Assembly: GCF_004803895.1 (NCBI RefSeq)
Contig: NZ_CP021978.1
Span: 5,208,001-5,272,000 of the forward strand
Direction of reading: 5' to 3'
DNA: 64,000 bases
Source of the DNA: Streptomyces hawaiiensis
Lineage (GTDB): Bacteria; Actinomycetota; Actinomycetes; Streptomycetales; Streptomycetaceae
This document shows, in pieces, positions 14,153 to 22,445 of the stretch. The stretch's first letter is position 1, and each line of letters opens with the position of its first letter. The position numbers and the translations under genes were made by a program. Below the pieces are notes generated by a model, which saw only the letters and a list, made by a program, of their open reading frames with translations, did no database searches and was not told the origin of the DNA.

Positions 14153-14785
14153 TCAGTAGGCGATGCCGACGCCCTGCTTCACGGTGGCCGGGTCGCCGGT
14201 CATCGCCAGCATCGCGTGCGCGACGTCGGCCCTCCCCAGGGAGCGGCCCTTGGCCGGGGACCCGCCGACGACCACCCGGTACTTCCCGGTGACGGGCCGG
14301 TCCTGCAACCGCGGCGGCCGCACCACCGTCCAGTCGGTCGCACTACGGGCGATCTCCTCTTCCATCGCGCGCAGATCGGCATAGATGTCCTTGAACACGG
14401 CGGAGACGACGCCGCGCACGGCCCGGTCGAGCGGACCGTCCTGCTCCGGCGCGGGCCCGAGCGGCGCGGCGCTGACGACGAGCAGTCGGCGAACCCCCTC
14501 CGTCTCCATCGCGCCCAGCACCGTGCGGGTCAGCCGGGTCGCGATGCCGGCGTCCTTGCGGCTGCGGGCGCCGAGCCCCGACAACACGGCATCACGCCCG
14601 GCCACGGCCGGACGCACCGTCTCTTCGTCCGTCAGATCCGCACGGACCACGTCCAGCCCCGGGCCGGTCACCTCCAGCCGTGCGGGATCCCGCACGACGG
14701 CCGTGACCTGATGGCCGGCTCTCAGCGCCTGGCGCACGATCTCCTGTCCGACCCCGCCGGTGGCACCGAAAACAGTCAGCTTCAC
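14153..14785 (-). CDS. NAD(P)H-binding protein of the atypical SDR (NmrA/BLVRB-like) group
   Basis: 210 aa from the GTG at 14785 (VKLTVFGATGGVGQEIVRQA), with GGGGGAGC in front. The GATGGVG motif at about residues 7-13 binds the dinucleotide, and VVSAAPLGPAPEQ and TDWTVVRPPRLQD fit the group. Substrate is unknown. It is divergent from the next tetR gene with two palindromic operators between them, so it is probably under that repressor's control, a frequent arrangement for stress-response reductases. Confidence 0.88.
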   Translation of the reverse strand: MKLTVFGATGGVGQEIVRQALRAGHQVTAVVRDPARLEVTGPGLDVVRADLTDEETVRPAVAGRDAVLSGLGARSRKDAGIATRLTRTVLGAMETEGVRRLLVVSAAPLGPAPEQDGPLDRAVRGVVSAVFKDIYADLRAMEEEIARSATDWTVVRPPRLQDRPVTGKYRVVVGGSPAKGRSLGRADVAHAMLAMTGDPATVKQGVGIAY

Positions 14786-14802
14786 GAGCTCCCCCAACCT
14801 GG

Positions 14803-14855
14803 TGGGTGAGTACTCACTCACCCCTGTGTGCCTCCTACAGTGAGTAAGTACTCAC
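14803..14855. promoter_or_regulatory. two palindromic TetR operators between divergent genes
   Basis: GTGAGTACTCAC (14806-14817) is a perfect 12-bp palindrome, extendable to 18 bp at 14803-14820 with one mismatch. GTGAGTA-AG-TACTCAC (14840-14855) carries the same half-site. They lie in the 97-bp gap between the SDR-like gene and tetR, so a dimer of TetR dimers could block both promoters. Confidence 0.75.
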
Positions 14856-14882
14856 CCACTCGTCAACTCCAGGAGAGCGGCC

Positions 14883-15482
14883 ATGCAGCCACCGGCACCC
14901 AAGCCGGCCCGGGAGCGCGTCCTGGACGCCGCCCACCAGTTGATGCTCACCGTCGGACTGGCCCGCGCCACGACGAAGGAGATCGCCCGCGCCGCGGGTT
15001 GTTCCGAGGCCGCGCTCTACAAGCACTTCGCGAGCAAGGAGGACCTGTTCATCCGCGTTCTCACGGAACGGCTGCCGCAGCTGACCCCCTTGCTGAACGG
15101 CCTGGCCACCGAGCACGGCGGCGGCACGGTGGAAGAGAACCTCACCGAGATCGCCCGCCAGGCGGCCCTGTTCTACGAGCAGAGCTTTCCGATCGCGGCG
15201 TCGCTGTACGCCGAGACGCAGCTCAAGCGGCGCCATGACGAGGCGATGCGGGAGATGGGGAAGGGGCCGCATCTGCCGATCGAGGGGCTGGACGCGTATC
15301 TGCGGGCCGAGCAGGCCGCCGGGCGGGTCCGGGCCGACGCGGACACCTTCGCCGCCGCCTCGCTGCTGATGGGGGCGTGCGCGCAGCGGGCCTTCGCGTA
15401 CGACGTGACGGCCGAACGGCCCCCGGCGCACACGTTCGCCGCGAGACTGGCCCGTACGCTCCTGGCCGGTATCGGCGTCTGA
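14883..15482 (+). CDS. TetR family transcriptional regulator
   Basis: 199 aa, ATG at 14883 with AGGAGAG upstream. HTH: ATTKEIARAAGCSEAALYKHFASKEDLFIRVL at about residues 30-60 is a canonical TetR recognition domain. The C-terminal half includes ALFYEQSFPIAASLYAETQL. It is divergent from the NAD(P)H-binding gene, with two matching palindromes between them, which suggests autoregulation and local control. The ligand is unknown. Confidence 0.92.
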   Translation: MQPPAPKPARERVLDAAHQLMLTVGLARATTKEIARAAGCSEAALYKHFASKEDLFIRVLTERLPQLTPLLNGLATEHGGGTVEENLTEIARQAALFYEQSFPIAASLYAETQLKRRHDEAMREMGKGPHLPIEGLDAYLRAEQAAGRVRADADTFAAASLLMGACAQRAFAYDVTAERPPAHTFAARLARTLLAGIGV

Positions 15483-15894
15483 CCGACACGGCCGCGGCTC
15501 CCGGGCCGCCGGAGCGCCGGCCACGACGTGCCCGCTGCTGCCGGAAGCGAGAGGAGGACGCGACCGACGAGGCGGCCGCCCACGCGGCCGTCGCCGAGAA
15601 ACCCACCTGGCCTCGTTGTCCCTCGCGCCGGGGCCGGAGCCCGTGTCGCGCCGTTTGCGGGAGAGACCCCTATCGCCTCCTCCGCGCGACGGGGCCCCCT
15701 CATGCGCCCTCTGCGGGACGAAACCCCATCGCGTCCTCCGCACAACGGGACTTTCATCGAACTGCCCGGCGAGAAGCCCCCCGCGCCGCCCGCGCGACAG
15801 AACCCCACCGCGCCGTCCGCAGGACGGACTCCCGGCGTCCGACCGCAGGGCGTGCCCCTCGGCGTGGTCCGCCGCCTCACCGGCGAAGAGGTCC
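15483..15894. repeat. intergenic region with degenerate direct repeats
   Basis: No credible gene lies in these 412 bp. A degenerate unit of the form ACCCC(A/T)NCGCGNCNTCCGCNN(A/G)ACGG recurs near 15665, 15722 and 15801, with a weaker copy near 15776. The spacing is irregular (57, 54 and 25 bp), so these are not CRISPR repeats. Confidence 0.5.
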
Positions 15895-16926
15895 CTACGA
15901 CGCCAGCCAGTCGTCCACCCCCGCCAGCAGCTTCGTCTTCACATCCTCCGGCGCCGCCGACCCCCGGACCGACTGCCGGGCCACCTCCGCCAGCTCCGCG
16001 TCCGTGAACCCGTGATGCCGCCGCGCGATCTCGTACTGCGCCGCCAACCGGGACCCGAACAGCAACGGATCGTCCGCGCCCAGCGCCAACGGCACCCCCG
16101 CCTCGAACAACGTCCGCAGCGGCACGTCCTCCTGCTTCTCGTACACCCCGAGCGCCACGTTCGACGCCGGGCACACCTCGCACGTCACCTGCCGGTCGGC
16201 CAGCCGCTTCATCAGCCGCGGATCCTCCGCCGCCCGCACCCCGTGTCCCACCCGGTTCGCCCCCAGGTCGTCCAGACAGTCCCGCACCGACGAGGGCCCC
16301 GCCAGCTCACCCCCGTGCGGCGCCGACAGCAACCCGGCCTCACGCGCGATCCCGAACGCCCGGTCGAAGTCCCGCGCCATCCCCCGCCGCTCGTCGTTCG
16401 ACAGCCCGAACCCGACCACGCCCCGGTCGGCGTACCGCGTCGCCAGCCGCGCCAGCGTCCGCGCGTCCAGCGGGTGCTTCATCCGGTTCGCCGCGACCAG
16501 CACCCGCATCCCGAGCCCGGTCTCCCGCGACGTCGTGTCCACCGCGTCCAGGATGATCTCCAGCGCCGGGATCAGCCCGCCCAGCCGCGGCGCGTACGAC
16601 GTGGGGTCGACCTGGATCTCCAGCCACCCCGACCCGTCCCGCAGATCCTCCTCCGCGGCCTCCCGCACCAGCCGCTGGATGTCCTCCGGCTCCCGCAGAC
16701 ACGAGCGCGCCGCGTCGTACAGCCGCTGAAAGCGGAACCAGCCCCGTTCGTCCGTCGCCCGCAGGCTCGGCGGTTCCCCGCTGGTCAGCGCCTCACTCAG
16801 CGCGTCAGGCAGCCGGACGCCGTACTTGTCGGCCAGTTCCAGCACGGTCGAGGGCCGCATCGACCCGGTGAAGTGCAGGTGCAGATGGGCTTTCGGCAGC
16901 TCAGAGACATCACGTACACGCTCCAT
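15895..16926 (-). CDS. add: adenosine deaminase family protein
   Basis: 343 aa from the ATG at 16926. Zinc and catalytic motifs of the ADA family are present: KAHLHLHFTG (His-x-His near residue 13), APHGGE (His and catalytic Glu, about residue 210), NRVGHG (His, about 236) and ADDPLLF (Asp, about 290). The enzyme hydrolytically deaminates adenosine or a related 6-aminopurine nucleoside. Relatives in Streptomyces also act on 6-aminodeoxyfutalosine of menaquinone synthesis, so substrate identity is open. Downstream of it is the repeat-bearing intergenic region. Confidence 0.85.
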   Translation of the reverse strand: MERVRDVSELPKAHLHLHFTGSMRPSTVLELADKYGVRLPDALSEALTSGEPPSLRATDERGWFRFQRLYDAARSCLREPEDIQRLVREAAEEDLRDGSGWLEIQVDPTSYAPRLGGLIPALEIILDAVDTTSRETGLGMRVLVAANRMKHPLDARTLARLATRYADRGVVGFGLSNDERRGMARDFDRAFGIAREAGLLSAPHGGELAGPSSVRDCLDDLGANRVGHGVRAAEDPRLMKRLADRQVTCEVCPASNVALGVYEKQEDVPLRTLFEAGVPLALGADDPLLFGSRLAAQYEIARRHHGFTDAELAEVARQSVRGSAAPEDVKTKLLAGVDDWLAS

Positions 16927-16989
16927 CCCAGGATCCTGCCGTACGTCCCAGCCGTCCCGGTAGCCGTTTCCCCTTTCGTGGTCTTGCTC

Positions 16990-17032
16990 GCACAAACAAA
17001 TGGGGCACATACCGAACTCGGTATGTGCCCCA
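16990..17032 (-). terminator. terminator of the aminotransferase gene
   Basis: TGGGGCACATACCGA (17001-17015) and TCGGTATGTGCCCCA (17018-17032) form a perfect 15-bp stem. On the minus strand it is followed by a T-rich tract (ATTTGTTTGTG), so it ends transcription of the gene at 17058-18284. Confidence 0.8.
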
Positions 17033-17057
17033 TGCCGCAGAACCGGCGAAGCGGACG

Positions 17058-18284
17058 TCAGTCCCGCGCCTCCGCCAGCAGCTTCTGGATCCGGCTCACG
17101 CCCTCGACCAGATCCTCGTCCCCCAGCGCGTACGACAGCCTCAGATAGCCCGGCGTGCCGAAGGCCTCACCGGGTACGACCGCGACCTCGGACTCCTCCA
17201 GGATCAGCGCGGCCAGCTCGACCGTGTCCTTGGGCCGCCGCCCCCGGATCTCCTTGCCGACCAGCGCCTTCACCGACGGGTACGCGTAGAACGCGCCCTC
17301 CGGCTCCGGGCACACCACACCATCGATCTCGTTCAGCATCCGCACGATGGTCTTGCGGCGCCGGTCGAAGGCCTCACGCATCGTCGCCACGGCGTCCAGG
17401 TCACCGGAGACCGCGGCCAGCGCGGCGGCCTGGGCGACGTTGGACACGTTCGACGTGGCGTGCGACTGCAGGTTCGTCGCGGCCTTGACGACGTCCTTCG
17501 GGCCGATGATCCACCCGACCCGCCAGCCGGTCATCGCGTACGTCTTCGCGACACCGTTGACCACGACGCACTTGTCGCGCAGCTCGGGCAGCACCGCCGG
17601 CAGCGACACGGCGGAGGCGTCGCCGTAGACGAGGTGCTCGTAGATCTCGTCGGTCAGCACCCACAGGCCGTGCTCGACGGCCCAGTGGCCGATCGCCTCG
17701 GTCTCCTGCTCGCTGTAGACCGCGCCGGTCGGGTTGGACGGCGAGACGAACAGGACGACCTTCGTCTTCTCCGTACGGGCCGCCTCCAGCTGCTCGACGG
17801 TCACCCGGTAGCCGGTCGTCTCGTCGGCGACGACCTCCACCGGGACGCCCCCGGCCAGCCGGATCGACTCCGGGTACGTCGTCCAGTACGGCGCGGGCAC
17901 GATGACCTCGTCGCCCGGGTCGAGGATCGCGGCGAAGGCCTCGTAGATGGCCTGCTTGCCACCGTTGGTGACCAGGATCTCCGAGACGTCGGGCTCGTAG
18001 CCGGAGTCGCGCAGCGTCTTCGCGGCGATCGCGGCCTTCAGCTCGGGCAGGCCGCCGGCCGGCGTGTAGCGGTGGTACTTCGGGTTCTTGCAGGCCTCGA
18101 TCGCGGCCTGGACGATGTAGTCCGGGGTCGGGAAGTCGGGCTCACCGGCGCCGAAGCCGATCACCGGCCGCCCGGCGGCCTTCAGGGCCTTGGCCTTGGC
18201 GTCCACGGCGAGGGTGGCGGACTCGGAGATCGCGCCGACTCGGGCGGAGACCCGGCGCTCGGTCGGAGGGGTTGCAGGGCTCAT
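17058..18284 (-). CDS. aspC: pyridoxal phosphate-dependent aspartate aminotransferase (class Ib)
   Basis: 408 aa from the ATG at 18284; an ATG 9 bases earlier also exists. Family features are FGAGEPDFPTPDYI near residue 43, TNGGKQAIYEAFAAILDPGD, SPSNPTGAVYS, DEIYEHLVYG and the PLP lysine in NGVAKTYAMTGWRVGW. It transfers the amino group between aspartate and 2-oxoglutarate. It is divergent from the tRNA-Trp/secE unit. A strong 15-bp stem terminator follows it. Confidence 0.93.
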   Translation of the reverse strand: MSPATPPTERRVSARVGAISESATLAVDAKAKALKAAGRPVIGFGAGEPDFPTPDYIVQAAIEACKNPKYHRYTPAGGLPELKAAIAAKTLRDSGYEPDVSEILVTNGGKQAIYEAFAAILDPGDEVIVPAPYWTTYPESIRLAGGVPVEVVADETTGYRVTVEQLEAARTEKTKVVLFVSPSNPTGAVYSEQETEAIGHWAVEHGLWVLTDEIYEHLVYGDASAVSLPAVLPELRDKCVVVNGVAKTYAMTGWRVGWIIGPKDVVKAATNLQSHATSNVSNVAQAAALAAVSGDLDAVATMREAFDRRRKTIVRMLNEIDGVVCPEPEGAFYAYPSVKALVGKEIRGRRPKDTVELAALILEESEVAVVPGEAFGTPGYLRLSYALGDEDLVEGVSRIQKLLAEARD

Positions 18285-18590
18285 GGGCCCCATCGTTTCA
18301 GACCGGAAACGCGCGCGGCACGGGGGTTTCACAGACTGAACAACCTCGGGCAAATCCCTGAACAACAGTGCGGATCCCCCGCGCGGCCTGGGTGATCTTC
18401 AGCGGATTCACGTCAGTCCGCCTCCTGTTCCGGAGGCGATCTTCCGCCAACGAGCCCTCCCGCGGCCCTTTTCTGTTCGACGACCGGCCGCAGAGCACGT
18501 ACACTCTCACCTCGTTGGCCTTCAGCAGGCCGCGCCCGTTCGGTGCACACCAAGCATCCGGATGGATGCGGTACGTTGGGTGGCACACAA
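18285..18590. promoter_or_regulatory. divergent promoter region, aspC versus tRNA-Trp/secE
   Basis: No gene is seen in these 306 bp. TTCGAC (18476-18481) and TACACT (18500-18505) with an 18-bp spacer make a plausible promoter about 80 bp before tRNA-Trp. The aminotransferase promoter on the minus strand was not localised. Confidence 0.5.
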
Positions 18591-18663
18591 AGGGTCGTAG
18601 CTCAATTGGTAGAGCACTGGTCTCCAAAACCAGCGGTTGGGGGTTCAAGTCCCTCCGGCCCTG
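18591..18663 (+). tRNA. tRNA-Trp (anticodon CCA)
   Basis: 73-nt cloverleaf: acceptor AGGGTCG/CGGCCCT, anticodon arm CTGGT-CTCCAAA-ACCAG and T arm with TTCAAGT. CCA is not encoded. The tRNA-Trp - secE - nusG order is conserved in actinobacteria. Confidence 0.97.
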
Positions 18664-18771
18664 CTACACACACCTTCGCCAGGATGTGTGCGCATGTACG
18701 TACAGCAATGCACCGCCGTGCGGCTCAGACCGGGCGCGGCACGGCCACGACCCGGAATCAGGTGAGGACGA

Positions 18772-19056
18772 GTGACGGACGCCGTGGGCTCCATCGACAT
18801 GCCTGATGCCCAGGACGAAGCGCCGGAGTCCAAGAAGACCCGCAAGGGCGGCAAGCGCGGCAAGAAGGGCCCGCTGAAGCGCCTTGCCCTCTTCTACCGC
18901 CAGATCGTCGCGGAGCTGCGCAAGGTCGTCTGGCCGAGCCGCAACCAGCTGACGACCTACACGACCGTGGTGATCATCTTCGTGGTCATCATGATCGGCC
19001 TGGTCACCGTGATTGACTATGGGCTCAGCAACGCCGCCAAGTACGTGTTCGGCTGA
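18772..19056 (+). CDS. secE: preprotein translocase subunit SecE
   Basis: 94 aa, GTG start. A charged, Lys-rich N-terminus (residues 20-37) precedes the amphipathic helix FYRQIVAELRKVVWPSRNQL and a single membrane helix (about residues 65-87). This is the short actinobacterial SecE with one TM segment, which clamps SecY in the Sec channel. It is 80 bp upstream of nusG. Confidence 0.97.
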   Translation: MTDAVGSIDMPDAQDEAPESKKTRKGGKRGKKGPLKRLALFYRQIVAELRKVVWPSRNQLTTYTTVVIIFVVIMIGLVTVIDYGLSNAAKYVFG

Positions 19057-19136
19057 GCAGTCCGCGAAGAGCGCCGAGGTACCCGGCGCTCCTTTCGCAT
19101 GTTCCACCCCCATGTATCCAGGAAGAAGCAGCCACC

Positions 19137-19961
19137 GTGTCTGACCCGAACGTGAACGACGCCATCGAGCCGGTCGAGTCCGTCGAGGACGAGCTCGACA
19201 CCGTCGAGGGCGCGGACAGCGAAGACACCGAGGCCTCCGCCGAGGTCGAGGCTGCCGACGCCGTCGCGGACGACGCCGCCGAGGCGGAGACCGAGGACGG
19301 CGAAGAGGCCGCGGAAGAACTCGAGGAAGAGCCCGAGGACGACCGCGACCCGATCGAGAAGCTCCGCGAGGAACTGCGGGTCCTGCCCGGCGAGTGGTAC
19401 GTCATCCACACGTACGCCGGCTACGAGAACCGCGTGAAGACCAACCTGGAGCAGCGCGCCGTCTCGCTGAACGTCGAGGACTACATCTTCCAGGCCGAGG
19501 TGCCGCAGGAAGAGGTCGTCCAGATCAAGAACGGCGACCGCAAGACGATCAAGCAGAACAAGCTTCCGGGCTACGTCCTCGTCCGCATGGACCTGACGAA
19601 CGAGTCCTGGGGTGTCGTCCGCAACACCCCCGGTGTCACCGGCTTCGTGGGCAACGCCTACGACCCGTACCCGTTGACCCTGGACGAGATCGTCAAGATG
19701 CTCGCCCCCGAGGCCGAGGAGAAGGCCGCCCGCGAGGCCGCCGAGGCCGAGGGTAAGCCGGCTCCGCAGCGCAAGGTCGAGGTCCAGGTGCTGGACTTCG
19801 AGGTCGGCGACTCGGTCACCGTCACCGACGGCCCGTTCGCCACGCTGCAGGCGACCATCAACGAGATCAACCCGGACTCGAAGAAGGTCAAGGGCCTCGT
19901 CGAGATCTTCGGCCGCGAGACGCCGGTCGAGCTCTCCTTCGACCAGATCCAGAAGAACTAA
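19137..19961 (+). CDS. nusG: transcription termination/antitermination factor NusG
   Basis: 274 aa, GTG start. An acidic low-complexity N-terminus (about residues 1-85, rich in Glu, Asp and Ala) precedes the NGN domain (EWYVIHTYAGYENRVKTNL) and a C-terminal KOW domain (about residues 220-270, VGDSVTVTDGPFATL). NusG binds RNA polymerase and links it to Rho or ribosomes. The acidic extension is also seen in other Streptomyces. A strong terminator follows at 19980-20029. Confidence 0.97.
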   Translation: MSDPNVNDAIEPVESVEDELDTVEGADSEDTEASAEVEAADAVADDAAEAETEDGEEAAEELEEEPEDDRDPIEKLREELRVLPGEWYVIHTYAGYENRVKTNLEQRAVSLNVEDYIFQAEVPQEEVVQIKNGDRKTIKQNKLPGYVLVRMDLTNESWGVVRNTPGVTGFVGNAYDPYPLTLDEIVKMLAPEAEEKAAREAAEAEGKPAPQRKVEVQVLDFEVGDSVTVTDGPFATLQATINEINPDSKKVKGLVEIFGRETPVELSFDQIQKN

Positions 19962-19979
19962 CTTCCGGACTCACCGCTT

Positions 19980-20029
19980 CCGCGCAGGTCAGGCGATCGC
20001 TCCGGCGCTTGCCTGACCTGCGCGGTTTT
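19980..20029 (+). terminator. terminator after nusG
   Basis: CCGCGCAGGTCAGGC (19980-19994) pairs perfectly with GCCTGACCTGCGCGG (20011-20025) and TTTT follows. Confidence 0.88.
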
Positions 20030-20127
20030 CAGCCGCGCATCTATACCCGTTATCGTTGTGCGGTATGCCTGCGTCCGGGTGGTCCCCGTGCGCAGGCAGG
20101 ACCCGAATCGAAAGGACCCGGAGAGCT

Positions 20128-20562
20128 ATGCCTCCCAAGAAGAAGAAGGTCACGGGGCTCATCAAGCTCCAGATCCAGGCCGGTGCCGCCAACCCGGCCC
20201 CGCCGGTCGGCCCCGCGCTGGGTCAGCACGGCGTGAACATCATGGAGTTCTGCAAGGCCTACAACGCCGCGACCGAGTCGCAGCGTGGCTGGGTGATCCC
20301 GGTGGAGATCACGGTCTACGAGGACCGTTCCTTCACCTTCATCACCAAGACGCCGCCGGCCGCGAAGATGATCCTGAAGGCCGCGGGCATCGAGAAGGGC
20401 TCCGGCGAGCCGCACAAGACCAAGGTCGCGAAGATCACGCGTGACCAGGTCCGTGAGATCGCCACGACCAAGATGCCCGACCTCAACGCCAACGACCTGG
20501 ACGCCGCCGAGAAGATCATCGCCGGCACCGCCCGCTCCATGGGCGTCACGGTCGAGGGCTGA
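20128..20562 (+). CDS. rplK: 50S ribosomal protein L11 (uL11)
   Basis: 144 aa from the ATG at 20128 (MPPKKKKVTGLIKLQIQAG). The conserved N-terminal Pro-rich loop (ANPAPPVGPALGQHGVNIMEF) that binds thiostrepton with 23S rRNA is present. L11 forms the GTPase-associated centre. The longer open frame upstream lacks a ribosome site; AAAGGACCCGGAG lies just before this ATG. Confidence 0.98.
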   Translation: MPPKKKKVTGLIKLQIQAGAANPAPPVGPALGQHGVNIMEFCKAYNAATESQRGWVIPVEITVYEDRSFTFITKTPPAAKMILKAAGIEKGSGEPHKTKVAKITRDQVREIATTKMPDLNANDLDAAEKIIAGTARSMGVTVEG

Positions 20563-20639
20563 GCCCCAACCTCCATCAGCAGAAGTGGCGGGGCCTGCTC
20601 GGCCCGGACCACGACTCCTAAGAATCCACAGGAGCAGTA

Positions 20640-21365
20640 GTGAGCAAGCGCAGCAAGTCCCTTCGCGCTGCGGACGCCAAGGTCGACCGGGAGAAGTTCT
20701 ACGCCCCGCTCGAGGCCGTCCGTCTCGCCAAGGACACCTCCACGACCAAGTTCGACAGCACCGTCGAGGTCGCCTTCCGCCTGGGTGTCGACCCGCGCAA
20801 GGCCGACCAGATGGTCCGTGGCACCGTGAACCTGCCGCACGGCACCGGCAAGACTGCCCGGGTCCTGGTCTTCGCGACCGGTGACCGTGCTGCGGCCGCG
20901 GAGGCCGCGGGCGCCGACATCGTCGGCTCCGACGAACTGATCGACGAGGTCTCGAAGGGCCGTCTGGACTTCGACGCCGTCGTCGCCACCCCGGACCTCA
21001 TGGGCAAGGTCGGCCGCCTCGGCCGTGTGCTCGGTCCGCGTGGTCTGATGCCGAACCCGAAGACCGGCACCGTCACCCCCGACGTCGCCAAGGCCGTCAC
21101 CGAGATCAAGGGTGGCAAGATCGAGTTCCGTGTCGACAAGCACGCGAACCTGCACTTCATCATCGGCAAGTCGTCCTTCGACGACACCAAGCTGGTGGAG
21201 AACTACGGCGCCGCGCTGGAGGAGATCCTCCGTCTGAAGCCGTCCGCCGCCAAGGGCCGCTACATCAAGAAGGCCGCCATCAGCACCACGATGGGCCCCG
21301 GCATTCCGATCGACCCGAACCGCACCCGCAACCTCCTCGTCGAGGAGGACCCGGCCGCGGTCTGA
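20640..21365 (+). CDS. rplA: 50S ribosomal protein L1 (uL1)
   Basis: 241 aa, GTG start with AGGAG upstream. L1 forms the mobile stalk at the E site and in many bacteria represses its own operon. Conserved GPRGLMPNPKTGTVT and FRVDKHANLH are present. It is 77 bp after rplK and ends in a 14-bp terminator hairpin. Confidence 0.98.
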   Translation: MSKRSKSLRAADAKVDREKFYAPLEAVRLAKDTSTTKFDSTVEVAFRLGVDPRKADQMVRGTVNLPHGTGKTARVLVFATGDRAAAAEAAGADIVGSDELIDEVSKGRLDFDAVVATPDLMGKVGRLGRVLGPRGLMPNPKTGTVTPDVAKAVTEIKGGKIEFRVDKHANLHFIIGKSSFDDTKLVENYGAALEEILRLKPSAAKGRYIKKAAISTTMGPGIPIDPNRTRNLLVEEDPAAV

Positions 21366-21390
21366 GCCTGACGGCTCACCCAACCGGTCA

Positions 21391-21431
21391 CGGGCCCCGC
21401 ACCTCTCACAGGTGCGGGGCCCGTTCCCTTT
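21391..21431 (+). terminator. terminator after rplKA
   Basis: CGGGCCCCGCACCT (21391-21404) pairs perfectly with AGGTGCGGGGCCCG (21410-21423), followed by TTCCCTTTT. Confidence 0.88.
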
Positions 21432-21493
21432 TCCGGTACGTACGCCGGTGGCCTGGGTTAACGTGCGGGAACCGGAAACGAACGGGGGGACGT

Positions 21494-22351
21494 ATGCAGG
21501 GCACGACCGTGCGCCGCGTGGGCCTGGTGCTCGCTGTGGCGACCGCGCTGACGGGAGTGGCCGCCTGCACCTCCCCGGACCCCTCCGACGGCCCCGGCCA
21601 GGAGGACCGCGCCGCGCACCGCCGGTCCCTCGCGACCCTGCGCTCCGCCGAGCGCGCCACCGAGCACGCCGAGTCCGCCCGGGTCGAGTCCACGACGACC
21701 ATGGGCTCCCTGATGTCCATGACCGCTGACGGCACTCTCGGCTGGAGCGACGGCCTCACCGGCGTCCTCACCATTACGTACACCGGCGGCACCATGGCCG
21801 ACACGATGCGCCGGCTCGGCAGCACCTCGATGGAGGCCCGCTACCTGCCCGACGCGTACTACGCGCGCATGGGCGACACGTTCGCCGAGCAGGCCGGCGG
21901 CAGGCACTGGATCCGGTACGCGTACGAGGATCTCGAAGCCCTCACCGGCGGCTCCGGTGCCCCCCTCGGCGACCAGATGCGCGGCACCACGCCCAACCAG
22001 TCGGTGAAGCTCCTGCTGTCCTCCGGCGACGTCAGGAAGGTCGGCGAGGAGACCGTCCGCGGCCGTACCGCCACGCACTGGTCCGGCACCGTGGCGGCGG
22101 CCGACGTCGCCGACGCCGGCCTCAGGAAGCAGCTCACCGAGGCCGGAGTCACCACCGAGACCGTCGACATCTGGATCGACGAGCGGAACCTGCTGGTCAA
22201 GAAGGTCGAGAAGGCGCGGATGACCACGGGCCTGATGACCCAGACCGCCCACTACGCCGACTACGGCGTGGCGGTCCGGGCCGAGCGGCCGCCGCGGTCC
22301 GATACCGGGGACTTCGAGGACCTGATGCGAAAACAGACCGGTACGCCCTGA
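21494..22351 (+). CDS. secreted lipoprotein, LppX/LolA-like, first of a pair
   Basis: 285 aa, with AACGGGGGGACGT before the ATG. The signal peptide (residues 1-25) ends at a lipobox VAAC with Cys about 25. The mature part contains MTADGTLGWSDGL, GRTATHWSGTVAAADVADAG and VDIWIDERNLLVKKVEKA, and resembles LppX_LprAFG/LolA-like lipid-binding folds. It shares the pattern V-R-G/DG-x-T-T-H-(Y/W)-x-G-T-V with the next lipoprotein, so they are paralogues. It is located between two ribosomal protein operons and its role is unknown. Confidence 0.82.
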   Translation: MQGTTVRRVGLVLAVATALTGVAACTSPDPSDGPGQEDRAAHRRSLATLRSAERATEHAESARVESTTTMGSLMSMTADGTLGWSDGLTGVLTITYTGGTMADTMRRLGSTSMEARYLPDAYYARMGDTFAEQAGGRHWIRYAYEDLEALTGGSGAPLGDQMRGTTPNQSVKLLLSSGDVRKVGEETVRGRTATHWSGTVAAADVADAGLRKQLTEAGVTTETVDIWIDERNLLVKKVEKARMTTGLMTQTAHYADYGVAVRAERPPRSDTGDFEDLMRKQTGTP

Positions 22352-22445
22352 GGCCGCCGTCAATTCGGATAGATCACTTGTGCCCCCCTGGGATAGGCTC
22401 GCGGCCTTGCTGTGAAGCAAGCGTGTATTCCTTGGGGGGAATCAG

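Noticed and set aside
15660..15850. CRISPR array
   Set aside because: Repeats are degenerate, spacing is irregular, there are no unique spacers of constant length and no cas genes nearby.
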